A stretch of 64,000 bases of DNA from Exercitatus varius (GTDB taxonomy: Bacteria > Pseudomonadota > Gammaproteobacteria > Enterobacterales > Pasteurellaceae): the NCBI RefSeq assembly GCF_029577735.1, contig NZ_JARQTO010000001.1, positions 372,001 through 436,000 of the forward strand, in the 5' to 3' direction. Position numbers and translations under genes: made by a program. Under the pieces are notes generated by a model. The model was not told where the DNA came from. It saw only the letters and a program-made list of their open reading frames with translations, and ran no database searches. Shown here piece by piece: positions 53,168 to 61,860 of the stretch; positions within the stretch are counted from its first letter, which is position 1; each line of letters starts with the position of its first letter.

Positions 53168-54108
53168 TATTTCCCTGTTCTAAAAAACTCTTCTAAATTT
53201 TCCCGCACTTTGTTAACTAAGGTCGTCACGGCGCTGTCGGACGCCCAGGCAACATGCGGCGTGACGATTAAATTCGGTAAGGTTTTCGCGGCAACTATCA
53301 ACGGATTATCCTTTTCCGGCGGTTCTTTCGCCAGCACATCCAACGCTGCACCGGCTAGTTTTCCCGTTTGCAGCGCATTCAATAAAGCCTGTTCATCCAC
53401 TAAAGGACCTCGGCCCGTGTTAATCAAAAACGCACTCGGCTTGAAATGTGACAGGGTTTCCCGGTTAATCAGATTTTCAGTTTCCGAAGTTAACGGACAA
53501 TGCAACGTGACAATATCCGATTGCGCCAACACATCGAAAAACGGCGTGTAACCTTCACGGCAAACGGCGGCGTTTTTATGTTCCGCATAAAGCACGCGCA
53601 TGCCTAAGGCTTCAGCTAATCTTCCGACTTCGGAACCTAAATTGCCTTTGCCGACCACGCCCAACGTGGCGCCGCGTATATCTTGCATCGGATAATCGAA
53701 ATAACAAAATTGTTTGCTGTCCGCCCATTTGCCTTCCAGCTGATCGCGATACCACAAATGCAGACTATGTTTTAAAGAAAAAATCAAACCCAGCACATGT
53801 TCCGGCACGGTAACGGAGGAATAACCGGCGACATTTTTTACCACGATACCCAATTCTTTGGCCGCCGCCAAATCAATATTGTTCGTTCCCGTCGCCGTTA
53901 AGGCAATCAGCTTTAATTGAGGCAATCGTTGTAGTAATTCGCGTTTAAACACCACTTTGCTGGTAATGATAATATCCGCGTCTTTGGCGCGTTCGAACGT
54001 CTGTTCCGCCACAGTCGTTTCATATTCCACCCATTCGTGGGGAAAATCCGGCCGCGGAATGGGCAGGTGCTTAGGCAACGCCGTGCTGTCAAGAAACACG
54101 ATTTTCAT
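53167..54108 (-). CDS. D-2-hydroxyacid dehydrogenase (glycerate dehydrogenase-like)
   Basis: NAD-dependent dehydrogenase of the D-isomer 2-hydroxyacid family; 313 residues. Nucleotide-binding GVVGKGNLGSEVG is near residue 148; catalytic Arg is in NTGRGPLVDE near 232, Glu in LAKEPPEKDNPL near 260 and His in TPHVAWAS near 283. It is nearest to HprA-like hydroxypyruvate/glycerate dehydrogenases, but the substrate is not certain. First gene of an apparent unit with lolCDE. Confidence 0.88.
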   Translation of the reverse strand: MKIVFLDSTALPKHLPIPRPDFPHEWVEYETTVAEQTFERAKDADIIITSKVVFKRELLQRLPQLKLIALTATGTNNIDLAAAKELGIVVKNVAGYSSVTVPEHVLGLIFSLKHSLHLWYRDQLEGKWADSKQFCYFDYPMQDIRGATLGVVGKGNLGSEVGRLAEALGMRVLYAEHKNAAVCREGYTPFFDVLAQSDIVTLHCPLTSETENLINRETLSHFKPSAFLINTGRGPLVDEQALLNALQTGKLAGAALDVLAKEPPEKDNPLIVAAKTLPNLIVTPHVAWASDSAVTTLVNKVRENLEEFFRTGK

Positions 54109-54156
54109 GCTTTTCTCCTTGGCTTCAAAAGATTGTAGCCGGAATTCGATAAAGGC

Positions 54157-54198
54157 AAAGTGCGGTCAAAAAAACAGCGAAAATTTTGACCGCACTTT
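54157..54198 (-). terminator. Inverted uptake-signal terminator of kdsA
   Basis: AAAGTGCGGTCAAAA (54157-54171) pairs with TTTTGACCGCACTTT (54184-54198) with a 12-nt loop, 5 bp after the kdsA stop. Confidence 0.8.
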
Positions 54199-54202
54199 GA
54201 AG

Positions 54203-55057
54203 TTATTTAGAGGTATCTAATTCCGGAAAAGATTTCACTAAGTCGTCAATGGCTTTCATTTGACTGACGAAGCCTTCCAGCGCCGACAACGGCAAGGCTG
54301 ACGGACCGTCGCATTTCGCGTTGTTCGGATCCGGATGCGCTTCCAAAAATAAGCCGGCAATACCCACCGCCATACCTGCCCGCGCCAACTCCGTCACCTG
54401 TTCGCGACGACCGCCGGACGCAGCGCCGAACGGATCACGGCATTGCAACGAATGAGTTACGTCAAAAATCACCGGGCAGCCTTTTGACACTTTTTTCATT
54501 ACGCCGAAACCCAACATATCCACGACCAGATTGTCATAACCGAAATTAGCGCCGCGATCGCACAAAATCACTTTATCGTTACCGCATTCTTCGATTTTTT
54601 CCACGATATTGCCCATTTGTCCCGGGCTTAAAAATTGCGGTTTTTTCACGTTAATCACGGCGCCGGTTCGTGCCATGGCTTCCACTAAATCCGTTTGACG
54701 GGCCAGAAATGCCGGCAGCTGAATCACATCCACGACTTCGGCAACCGGCTGACATTGATAAATTTCATGTACGTCGGTAATAATTTTCACACCGAAGGTT
54801 TCTTTCAAATCCCGGAAGATTTTCAACCCTTCGTCCATGCCGGGGCCGCGGTAAGAATGAATGGACGAACGGTTTGCTTTGTCAAAAGAAGCTTTAAATA
54901 CGTAAGGCACTCCGAGTTTATTGGTCACTTCTACGTATTTTTCGCACACCTGCATTGCCATATCGCGACTTTCCAATACGTTCATGCCGCCGAACAGCAC
55001 GAACGGTTTGTCGTTTGCCACATTGATATTGCCGATTTTTACAATTTTATTGGTCAT
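54203..55057 (-). CDS. kdsA: 3-deoxy-D-manno-octulosonate 8-phosphate synthase
   Basis: Condenses arabinose-5-phosphate and phosphoenolpyruvate for Kdo of LPS; 284 residues, as in E. coli. FVLFGGMNVLESRD near residue 20, FKASFDKANRSS near 54, KKPQFLSPGQMGNIVEK near 138 and the C-terminal HPDPNNAKCDGPSALPL are diagnostic. The Asn in KANRSS and lack of the metal Cys suggest the metal-independent class. Downstream of sirB1 as in E. coli. Confidence 0.96.
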   Translation of the reverse strand: MTNKIVKIGNINVANDKPFVLFGGMNVLESRDMAMQVCEKYVEVTNKLGVPYVFKASFDKANRSSIHSYRGPGMDEGLKIFRDLKETFGVKIITDVHEIYQCQPVAEVVDVIQLPAFLARQTDLVEAMARTGAVINVKKPQFLSPGQMGNIVEKIEECGNDKVILCDRGANFGYDNLVVDMLGFGVMKKVSKGCPVIFDVTHSLQCRDPFGAASGGRREQVTELARAGMAVGIAGLFLEAHPDPNNAKCDGPSALPLSALEGFVSQMKAIDDLVKSFPELDTSK

Positions 55058-55094
55058 AATTTTTCCTTGGGTAAAAGTGAGCTTATCACCTTGA

Positions 55095-55913
55095 TTAATT
55101 CAACAACTCGCCGCTGATTTCTTTTTTCATTTCCGGCAACTGAGCCATTAACATATAGGCCGTCGGGTCATCCGGGCAGTGCTCCACAAAAAACTGTAAA
55201 TCTTCCACTGCCGCATGATAGGCGCCCATCTGTGCCAGCACCAATCCGCGATCCCGACGTTCGTACGGATCCTCCGATTTGTTGACTATTTTTTTCCAAC
55301 GTAACCGGCTTTCAATATATTTCAGCGCCGCAGAATTCAGTTCTTCACGAATTAAGGTGCTCTTCGCCAACTGGGCAAAACGTTCCGTTAATTCTTTCGG
55401 ATCGGCAATCGCCAAATCCTCCGCCGTTAATGTCGCGCCAAAACCGAAAGCCCCTTGATACAGCTTTTGTAAATCGTCCCGACTGACATAGTTGCCGTTC
55501 CACGGATCAATAAATGCCGTTTCCCCCTCTACATCCGCCCGCAAAATCAGCTGAGTCGGAAACAATACGGGATAGATCGGTAAATCCAGTTTTTCCGCCA
55601 AATACAGCAAAATGCAACCAAGACTGACGGGCATGCCTTGTTTGGTGCGCAAAACATAGCTTAGGTATAAATTTTCCGCCCGGAAATAGGTTTCGCGATC
55701 GCAATAAAATCCCCAATCGCCGTACATTAATTGCAGCAATTTATGAATTTTCTCTTTTACGTTATCCTCGGCGGGAATCGCTTTACGCGCTTTGCGAACC
55801 AATCCGCCCATTATGCTCCGAACGGTACGCAAATCGTCACCTTCATCTTCCGTCGTGGTTAAATAAAAGCTTTCCATTTCGCGGTAAAGTACGGTTTTAT
55901 CGTATTTCATCAA
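55095..55913 (-). CDS. sirB1: SirB1 family protein (transglutaminase-like with TPR tail)
   Basis: Cytoplasmic protein of 272 residues of the SirB1 (YchA) family. The transglutaminase-like part covers about residues 30-180 (RTKQGMPVSLGCILLYLAEKLDLPIYPV; FIDPWNGNYVSRDDL), but I see no clear catalytic cysteine triad: the Cys in SLGCILL is a candidate. A TPR-like repeat follows (RRDRGLVLAQMGAYHAAVEDLQ). It lies between prmC and kdsA as in E. coli, where sirB2 also stands in this cluster; sirB2 is absent here. The function is not established. Confidence 0.87.
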   Translation of the reverse strand: MMKYDKTVLYREMESFYLTTTEDEGDDLRTVRSIMGGLVRKARKAIPAEDNVKEKIHKLLQLMYGDWGFYCDRETYFRAENLYLSYVLRTKQGMPVSLGCILLYLAEKLDLPIYPVLFPTQLILRADVEGETAFIDPWNGNYVSRDDLQKLYQGAFGFGATLTAEDLAIADPKELTERFAQLAKSTLIREELNSAALKYIESRLRWKKIVNKSEDPYERRDRGLVLAQMGAYHAAVEDLQFFVEHCPDDPTAYMLMAQLPEMKKEISGELLN

Positions 55914-55920
55914 TCTTCTT

Positions 55921-56781
55921 TTATCTTAATTTTGCTAAAGTCACCCGTTCATTGTCGCCATAATCTTTCATCGTTGCAACCTTTTCCCATAAATTCTCAG
56001 CAAAAATCGCCCGCACTTTTTCACCTTGTTGCCAACCGTGTTCAAGCAATAGCCAACCTTGCGGATTTAAATAATGCGGCGCCCGTTCGATAATATGGCG
56101 CAAATCCGCGTACCCCTGATCTTCGGCAATCAAGGCGGACAAAGGTTCAAAGCGCACATCGCCTTGTGTTAAATGTTCGTCTGCCGGATCAATATAAGGC
56201 GGATTGCTGACAATCAGATCGAATTTCCCGTTTACATTGTCAAACCACGAACTTTGGTAAAATTCCACATCGTTCAACTGATTACGCACCGCGTTCCGCT
56301 GCGCCAACGCCACTGCCTCCGGCATCAAATCTACGCCGAAAATCCGATATTTTTGACCGCGCTTTTTCAGCTCTTTTGCCAGCGAAAGCGCAATCGCGCC
56401 CGTGCCCGTGCCTAAATCCAAAATCGCCACTCCATCTTTAGACGGCATGCGCGCCAACGCCTGTTCCACCAATATTTCCGTATCCGGGCGAGGAATCAGC
56501 GTATGCGGCGACACTTCTAAATTCAGCGTCCAGAATTCCGTTTCGCCCAAAATATAGGCAATGGGTTCGCCTGCCGCCCGACGGGTTAAAAGTGCGGTCA
56601 AATTTTGCAACGTTTTTTCATCCAGTTGCGTATCGGAAAACGCCATAATTTGCGACTTCGATTTTTTCACCGCCGCTTGCAACAGCCAGTTCGCATCGAG
56701 TCCGGCATTAAGATGAGGATCGTTTTTCAGATTTTGTGATAAAAATTGGCTTGCATAAGCAAGCCAGTCTGCATAATTCAT
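55921..56781 (-). CDS. prmC: Release factor glutamine methyltransferase
   Basis: Methylates the Gln of the GGQ motif in release factors; 286 residues. SAM-binding motif ILDLGTGTGAIALSLA near 117 and the glutamine-binding NPPY in IVSNPPYIDPAD near 188 are intact. Start set at 56781 because MNYADWL aligns with the E. coli start MEYQHWL; the longer frame to 56829 overlaps the upstream RDD gene. Its substrate gene prfA is two genes upstream. An uptake signal is at 56590-56598. Confidence 0.94.
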   Translation of the reverse strand: MNYADWLAYASQFLSQNLKNDPHLNAGLDANWLLQAAVKKSKSQIMAFSDTQLDEKTLQNLTALLTRRAAGEPIAYILGETEFWTLNLEVSPHTLIPRPDTEILVEQALARMPSKDGVAILDLGTGTGAIALSLAKELKKRGQKYRIFGVDLMPEAVALAQRNAVRNQLNDVEFYQSSWFDNVNGKFDLIVSNPPYIDPADEHLTQGDVRFEPLSALIAEDQGYADLRHIIERAPHYLNPQGWLLLEHGWQQGEKVRAIFAENLWEKVATMKDYGDNERVTLAKLR

Positions 56782-56785
56782 GGGA

Positions 56786-57247
56786 TTAATCGATTTTAAC
56801 GACGACGGTTGAAAACATGAGATCCACAAAAGAGCGGCGTTCTTTATTGATAAAGGCGCAAATCGCGCTAAAAATAGTCAGGGAAAGCACGCCTAACACG
56901 CATTCAACGCCTTCGCGAAAGATATAGCGATCCAACGGTAACGGCTGATAAGTTGTGTAGTCAATCACTTTAATGCCCAAAAACCGCTTGCCGATTGTTT
57001 GTTGATAGGTTTTCATGTACCAAATCTGCAAGGCAAGATAACCGACAACAGCCGCCGCCAATAAAATACCGGTCGGATCGATAGAACCGACGCCAGTAAA
57101 TACCGCCAGAATGACACTGTTTATCAATGACGCTATCCAGCGTTTAAAACGGCTGGCTAACGGAATATTGCCGTTTATCGTGGTAAACGTCGCGGTAAAA
57201 GTTGCGTCTTTTTGGGAATTATCGGGTTTGTCCAATTCAAACGACAT
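56786..57247 (-). CDS. RDD family membrane protein
   Basis: A 153-residue membrane protein with three or four hydrophobic segments. The RDD domain begins at about residue 30 (PLASRFKRWIASLINSVILAVF), where the Arg-Asp-Asp signature itself is degenerate, and continues through GKRFLGIKVIDYTTYQPL, the typical central loop. RDD proteins are often cation/proton antiporters or of unknown role. It lies between prfA and prmC, which adjoin in E. coli, and ends four bases before the prmC start. Confidence 0.8.
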   Translation of the reverse strand: MSFELDKPDNSQKDATFTATFTTINGNIPLASRFKRWIASLINSVILAVFTGVGSIDPTGILLAAAVVGYLALQIWYMKTYQQTIGKRFLGIKVIDYTTYQPLPLDRYIFREGVECVLGVLSLTIFSAICAFINKERRSFVDLMFSTVVVKID

Positions 57248-57312
57248 AAAAAATTCTCGACATTAAGGTTTCAACGAAGCGAATCCATAAATCCGCCCGC
57301 GATGAAACCGGA

Positions 57313-58395
57313 TTAATTACTTTCCGACAACGCCGCCAACTGATCCGCCTGATATTCGGTGATAATCGGTTGAATCAGTTCATCGATTTTGCCGTTCATC
57401 ACTTCATCCAAACGATAAACCGTGAGGTTAATACGATGATCGGTCACACGACCTTGCGGGTAGTTGTAAGTACGGATTTTGTCCGAACGGTCGCCGGAAC
57501 CCAGCAAGTTACGGCGGGTGTCCGCCTGTTCCTGAGCTTGTTTTTCCTGTTCCGCCTGAGCAATGCGCGAAGCCAGTACGGACATGGCTTTCGCTTTATT
57601 TTTGTGTTGCGAACGTTCGTCCTGACATTCCACTACAATGCCGGTGGGAATATGGGTGATTCGCACGGCGGAATCCGTGGTGTTAACATGCTGACCGCCG
57701 GCACCGGACGAACGATAAGTGTCAATCCGTAAATCCGCCGGATTGATTTCCGGCAGTTCGGTTTCCGGCAATTCCGGCATTACCGCCACCGTACAGGCGG
57801 AAGTGTGAATTCGTCCCTGGCTTTCGGTTTTCGGTACGCGTTGTACGCGATGACCGCCGGATTCGAATTTTAACTGTCCGTACACGCCTTCGCCAATCAC
57901 TTTAACAATAATTTCTTTATAACCGCCCTGTTCGCTTTCATTTGCGCTCAGGGTTTCAATGCGCCAGCGTTTGCTTTCCGCATAACGGCTGTACATACGG
58001 AATAAATCTCCGGCAAAAATCCCCGCTTCGTCCCCGCCGGTACCGGCGCGGATTTCTAAATAAGCGTTATAGTCGTCATGCGGATCTTTCGGTAATAATA
58101 AAATTTGCAACTGCTGTTCAAGCCGTTCGATTTCCGCTTTGTTTTGTTCGATTTCTTCCTGCGCCATATCTTTCATATCAGGATCCTCAAGCAGAAGCTG
58201 CGCGTCTTCAATATCCTGATTCAGTTTTTTCCAACGGGTAAACGTGCCGACCACTTCTTCAAGTTGGGCATATTCTTTGGAATAAGCGCGAAATTTATCC
58301 TGATCGTTAATGATTGACGCCTCTCCCAATAACGCCTGAAGTTCTTCATGGCGTTCCGCAAGGCTGTCCAATTTGCTGATAATACTGTCTTTCAT
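57313..58395 (-). CDS. prfA: Peptide chain release factor 1
   Basis: Ends translation at UAA and UAG; 360 residues. The codon-recognition PxT motif is PKT in QRVPKTESQGR near residue 187, and the GGQ is in SSGAGGQHVNTTDSAVR near 235. The N-terminal coiled domain and C-terminal RRNLLGSGDRSDKIRTYNYPQGRVTDHR are as in the family. PrmC, which modifies its Gln, is in the same cluster. The divergent sixA lies upstream in place of hemA. Confidence 0.97.
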   Translation of the reverse strand: MKDSIISKLDSLAERHEELQALLGEASIINDQDKFRAYSKEYAQLEEVVGTFTRWKKLNQDIEDAQLLLEDPDMKDMAQEEIEQNKAEIERLEQQLQILLLPKDPHDDYNAYLEIRAGTGGDEAGIFAGDLFRMYSRYAESKRWRIETLSANESEQGGYKEIIVKVIGEGVYGQLKFESGGHRVQRVPKTESQGRIHTSACTVAVMPELPETELPEINPADLRIDTYRSSGAGGQHVNTTDSAVRITHIPTGIVVECQDERSQHKNKAKAMSVLASRIAQAEQEKQAQEQADTRRNLLGSGDRSDKIRTYNYPQGRVTDHRINLTVYRLDEVMNGKIDELIQPIITEYQADQLAALSESN

Positions 58396-58522
58396 TGTTA
58401 TTTTTCGTTTCCGTGGGCAATAAAAAATCGCTGCATTCTAGCATAAAAATCGCGATAAATGCATTGCTTTTCCTTGCGAAGTCCTTTAGATTATCGCCAA
58501 ATTTTCTACACAGGATGTTACT

Positions 58523-58990
58523 ATGAGAATTATCGTTATGCGCCACGGTGAAGCGGAAATGCTGGCACCTTCCGATAAAGACCGACATTTGACTCAGTTT
58601 GGTAAAACCAGTTCCTTTCAGCAAAGTCAATGGTTAAAAACTTGGCTAAATTCTACCGCACTTGATAAAGTCATTGTCAGCCCTTATGCACGCGCGCTGG
58701 AAACGTTTGAGCAAATTAATGCCGCCTTCGGACAAAGTTTAACGAGCCGCGCCGAAACCTGGGACGCCATCACGCCTTACGGCAACACGGATTTGGTGCG
58801 TAATTATCTGGAAACGCTGGCGGAAGATCAGGAAGACGCCAGCATTTTACTGGTTTCCCACTTACCGCTGGTGGGCGAAATTGTCACGGAATTTTGCGGT
58901 CGAAACACCGTCAGTTTTCATCCCGCCACCATCGCTTGCATTGATTGGGACGGCGAAACGGGCAAAGTGATTGAAATTAAATATCCTTAA
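58523..58990 (+). CDS. sixA: Phosphohistidine phosphatase SixA
   Basis: Histidine phosphatase of 155 residues that acts on phosphorylated His in phosphorelay or PTS proteins. The catalytic RHG is MRHGEAEM, with His8 as the nucleophile, and the second His is in LVSHLPLVGE near residue 114. An uptake signal is in the gene (58655-58663). A terminator hairpin follows by 21 bp. Confidence 0.92.
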   Translation: MRIIVMRHGEAEMLAPSDKDRHLTQFGKTSSFQQSQWLKTWLNSTALDKVIVSPYARALETFEQINAAFGQSLTSRAETWDAITPYGNTDLVRNYLETLAEDQEDASILLVSHLPLVGEIVTEFCGRNTVSFHPATIACIDWDGETGKVIEIKYP

Positions 58991-59011
58991 TTCGGAATGA
59001 ATTAATGAAAC

Positions 59012-59037
59012 AAAAGGACGGAATTGACCGTCCTTTT
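59012..59037. terminator. Terminator between sixA and dhaM
   Basis: AAAAGGACGG (59012-59021) pairs with CCGTCCTTTT (59028-59037) around a 6-nt loop, then CTGTTTTT. It lies between convergent genes and works in both directions. It is not built from uptake signals. Confidence 0.82.
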
Positions 59038-59058
59038 CTGTTTTTATCTTTGAACTTG

Positions 59059-59469
59059 TTAGTTATGTTCTTGCTGCCGTTTTAATTCTGCTGCGGAATC
59101 GGCTTCCGCCAACACGGTAGCCAAATTGTCACCGCCGGACGCCGAAACGGCAGCCGCAAAGGCACCTTCAACCAGAGGCGCATAGCTGATAACAACGTGC
59201 CGCGCCATTTCCGGGTCCAATAAATCTATCGCGGTTTCGGCGCTGAGAATCGCGCTGCCGAGATCCACCAGCACCACGACGCCGTCGGGCGAATAAACAT
59301 ACTCAATCGCCGACATAATGCGGACGGCATCCGTGCCGATAGGATTTTCCGCATCATCAATGCCCGCGGCGACCGCAATTTTACAATCGCCCTGCGTCAT
59401 TTGATGCAAAATTTCCGCCAATCCCTCGCCTAACTTCACACTATGAGAAACCAAGACCAAACTGACCAT
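59059..59469 (-). CDS. dhaM: PTS-dependent dihydroxyacetone kinase phosphoryl donor DhaM (single domain)
   Basis: EIIA-Man-like protein that passes phosphate from HPr to DhaL-ADP; 136 residues. The phosphorylated His is His9 in VLVSHSVKLGEGL; VLVDLGSAILSAE is also typical. E. coli DhaM has 472 residues with extra HPr-like and EI-like domains; this one has only the EIIA domain, so it depends on the general PTS proteins. Last gene of dhaKLM. Confidence 0.92.
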   Translation of the reverse strand: MVSLVLVSHSVKLGEGLAEILHQMTQGDCKIAVAAGIDDAENPIGTDAVRIMSAIEYVYSPDGVVVLVDLGSAILSAETAIDLLDPEMARHVVISYAPLVEGAFAAAVSASGGDNLATVLAEADSAAELKRQQEHN

Positions 59470-59470
59470 A

Positions 59471-60097
59471 TTATTCTCCTTTCACGGCATCCGCTAAGGC
59501 TTTGATGATGAGCATGCTGGACGTCGCGCCCGGATCCGCATGCCCCGCACTGCGTTCGCCCAAATAACTCGCGCGCCCTTTTTTCGCCACTAACGGAATG
59601 GTTGCGGTAACGGATTCTTCCGCTTTTTTGACCGCACTTTCAAGCAATGGCACTTCGGGTTGGTTTTTATTCGCCTCTAATTCGGCGATAACCGGCAACC
59701 AAACGTCGCACATGGTTTTGTCGCCTAATTCCGCCCGACCGCGGCTGATAATGCCTTCCACGCCGCTTTTTAATAAGGCGATGAGTTCTTCCGCAGAAAC
59801 TTCCTCTTTTCCGACCGCACTTTGCGACCCTTTGATGAAAAAAGTGCCGTATAACGGACCGCTGGCGCCGCCCACTTGGGAGAGCAACGTCATGCCCACG
59901 GTTTTCAGCACGGTGCCAATATCTTTATCCGCCACCGTGGCGACTTTTTCAGCGGCTTTACTGAAACCGCGCTGCATATTTAAGCCGTGATCGCCGTCAC
60001 CGATTTCGGTATCAAGCTGCGTCAGATAATCCCGCTGTTCGTTCATCGCCTGCCGACAATTTTCCAGCCATCGTAAAATTTGCGCTTTGCCGATCAT
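59471..60097 (-). CDS. dhaL: Dihydroxyacetone kinase ADP-binding subunit DhaL
   Basis: ADP-binding subunit that phosphorylates dihydroxyacetone bound to DhaK; 208 residues (E. coli 210). Acidic Mg-ADP ligands are in LDTEIGDGDHGLNMQRG near residue 28; GGASGPLYGTFF near 82 and SAGHADPGATSS near 190 are conserved. The ATG at 60097 has GGGGAGAA before it and follows the dhaK stop by two bases; a longer frame to 60145 overlaps dhaK. Two uptake signals lie in the gene (59631, 59814). Confidence 0.94.
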   Translation of the reverse strand: MIGKAQILRWLENCRQAMNEQRDYLTQLDTEIGDGDHGLNMQRGFSKAAEKVATVADKDIGTVLKTVGMTLLSQVGGASGPLYGTFFIKGSQSAVGKEEVSAEELIALLKSGVEGIISRGRAELGDKTMCDVWLPVIAELEANKNQPEVPLLESAVKKAEESVTATIPLVAKKGRASYLGERSAGHADPGATSSMLIIKALADAVKGE

Positions 60098-60099
60098 GT

Positions 60100-61170
60100 T
60101 TATTCTCCCCAACGCAATGCCGGCGTATTGACCGGTGCGTCCCACAACGCCAAAGTTTCATCATCCGCTTTCAATAAGGTGATCGACACGCCCTGCATAT
60201 CCAATGATGTGCAATAAGAACCGATTAAATTGCGTTCGATTTTCAACCCGAACGCCGTCGCAATTTGTTCCAACTTATTATAAACGCCGTAAAGTTCGGA
60301 CAGCGGCACCGCCCCCAGATTGTTCACCAAAGCGATAACCCGATCGCCTTTTTGCAAAGCTTGTTTGCTGTCTTGCACTTCATTCCATTGCTGATTTTCC
60401 GCATCCCAACGACGCACGGTGCGTTGGTAATCGCCGTGGGCGATTAAAGTATCAAACATTTGTTGCACGGTGTTATCCAGATTGTCAAAAGTTCGGCGTT
60501 CAATTCCCGGTTCGCCGTGAATTCCCACCCCGAATTCCATTTCGTATTCAGCCAGCGTAAAGGACGGTTTGCCCGCTGCCGGCACGGTGCACGCAGCTAA
60601 CGCAATCCCGATGGAATGTCCGTTGTTATTTAATTTATAGCCTAACTCGGCAAGTTGTTGCAGGTTATAACCCTTATCCGCCGCCGCACCCAGCAATTTC
60701 TCCAGAATAACGGTATTGGCTACGCCGCGGCGCCCTGCGGTATAAAGACTGTCTTTCACCGCCACATCATCGTCCACCAGCACCGTTGCCACTTTTACGC
60801 CATTGTCCGCTAACAATTCCGTCGCCGTTTCAAAATTCAACACGTCGCCGGTATAATTCTTAATCAGCAACAACACGCCTTCACCGCTATCTACGTTTAA
60901 CCCGCATTCAAACATTTGATCCGGCGTCGGTGAGGTAAAAATCGCACCGGGACAAGCGCCGTCAAGCATTCCTTTTCCCACAAATCCTGCGTGCATCGGC
61001 TCGTGTCCGCTGCCGCCTCCGGAAATCAATGCCACTTTGCCGCTAACCGGCGCATCGGCGCGACGGACATAAACCGGCTCCGTATTCACCAACAAATTCG
61101 GATGGGATTTGGCTAATCCCTGTAATTGTTCATCCAGAACCGTTTCCACGGAATTAATGAGTTTTTTCAT
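60100..61170 (-). CDS. dhaK: Dihydroxyacetone kinase substrate-binding subunit DhaK
   Basis: Binds dihydroxyacetone covalently through a histidine; 356 residues, as in E. coli. The residue is His218 in FGVGIHGEPG, and GGGSGHEPMHAGFVGKGMLDG near 51 binds substrate. First gene of dhaKLM, which routes dihydroxyacetone to glycolysis using PEP. No DhaR regulator is adjacent; a CRP-like site lies 70 bp before the start. Confidence 0.96.
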   Translation of the reverse strand: MKKLINSVETVLDEQLQGLAKSHPNLLVNTEPVYVRRADAPVSGKVALISGGGSGHEPMHAGFVGKGMLDGACPGAIFTSPTPDQMFECGLNVDSGEGVLLLIKNYTGDVLNFETATELLADNGVKVATVLVDDDVAVKDSLYTAGRRGVANTVILEKLLGAAADKGYNLQQLAELGYKLNNNGHSIGIALAACTVPAAGKPSFTLAEYEMEFGVGIHGEPGIERRTFDNLDNTVQQMFDTLIAHGDYQRTVRRWDAENQQWNEVQDSKQALQKGDRVIALVNNLGAVPLSELYGVYNKLEQIATAFGLKIERNLIGSYCTSLDMQGVSITLLKADDETLALWDAPVNTPALRWGE

Positions 61171-61239
61171 AGCGCAATCCTTATTATTGAATGGTAATTT
61201 ACATTATGGGTTAATTTAACGGAAACGGCTCAAAATTTT

Positions 61240-61255
61240 TGTTAGATAGATCACA
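61240..61255. promoter_or_regulatory. CRP-like site in the dhaK-rimI divergent spacer
   Basis: TGTTAGATAGATCACA matches TGTGA-N6-TCACA at nine of ten positions, 70 bp before the dhaK start and about 85 bp before rimI. Regulation of dhaKLM by CRP is the more sensible reading. Confidence 0.45.
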
Positions 61256-61340
61256 AATTCAAAAAAATTTGAGTGAAAACGAAAATTTCCGTTTCGATAA
61301 AATTAAGGTAAACTACACACAATTTTTACCGATTGAGAAA

Positions 61341-61793
61341 ATGATGTCCGCAATTCATATCGAGCCTGTGAACGAATCCGAAATGGAAAGCCTATATTCC
61401 ATTGAACGTGCCGCTCATTTAGTGCCCTGGTCGTTAGGCACGTTAAAAAACAATACGGGAAGCCGTTATCACAATCTGAAAATTCTCTCGGATGATCGGA
61501 TTGCGGGCTTTGCCATTTGCCAAACCGTGCTGGATGAAGCCACTTTGTTCAATATCGCCGTTCATCCGGATTTTCAAGGGCAAAAATTAGGTTACGCCTT
61601 GCTTAAGGCGTTAATGGAGCAATTACGGGAAAAAGGCGTTTTAACCCTGTGGTTAGAAGTGCGGGAAAGCAATCGCCGTGCGATAAATTTGTATGAAAAA
61701 CTGAATTTTAATGAAGTGGACGTACGCAGAAATTATTATCCGACCCCCGACGGCAAACGGGAAAATGCGATCATTATGGCGGCGTATTTGTAG
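61341..61793 (+). CDS. rimI: Ribosomal protein S18 alanine N-acetyltransferase RimI
   Basis: GNAT acetyltransferase that modifies the N-terminal Ala of S18; 150 residues (149 if the second ATG at 61344 is used). The acetyl-CoA motif is HPDFQGQKLGYALL near residue 76; LDEATLFNIAV, WLEVRESNRRAINLYEKLNF and RRNYYPTPDGKRENAIIM are as in E. coli RimI. The frame is open further upstream to 61239, but the family start MxxI matches 61341-61344 and GAG lies just before. The usual neighbour holD is not upstream. Confidence 0.93.
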   Translation: MMSAIHIEPVNESEMESLYSIERAAHLVPWSLGTLKNNTGSRYHNLKILSDDRIAGFAICQTVLDEATLFNIAVHPDFQGQKLGYALLKALMEQLREKGVLTLWLEVRESNRRAINLYEKLNFNEVDVRRNYYPTPDGKRENAIIMAAYL

Positions 61794-61815
61794 CCGTTAT
61801 TTGTCATGAAGCAAA

Positions 61816-61844
61816 AAAATGCGGTCAAATTTGACCGCACTTTT
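61816..61844. terminator. Hairpin terminator between convergent rimI and fabA
   Basis: A perfect 20-bp palindrome (61820-61839, TGCGGTCAAATTTGACCGCA) extended by A/T pairs. One arm is the full uptake signal and the other has AAATGCGGT. It separates the ends of rimI and fabA. Confidence 0.8.
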
Positions 61845-61860
61845 GTCTGTTTTAAACCAA

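Noticed and set aside
57267..57309. GGTTTCA...TGAAACC arms between prfA and the RDD gene as a terminator
   Set aside because: Arms of seven bases enclose about 29 nt with no T-run; the genes are probably cotranscribed.
10619..61316. Identical 14-mer TTAAGGTAAACTAC upstream of asnS (10619) and rimI (61303)
   Set aside because: In a 64 kb AT-rich sequence several chance 14-base repeats are expected, so the match alone is not evidence of shared control.
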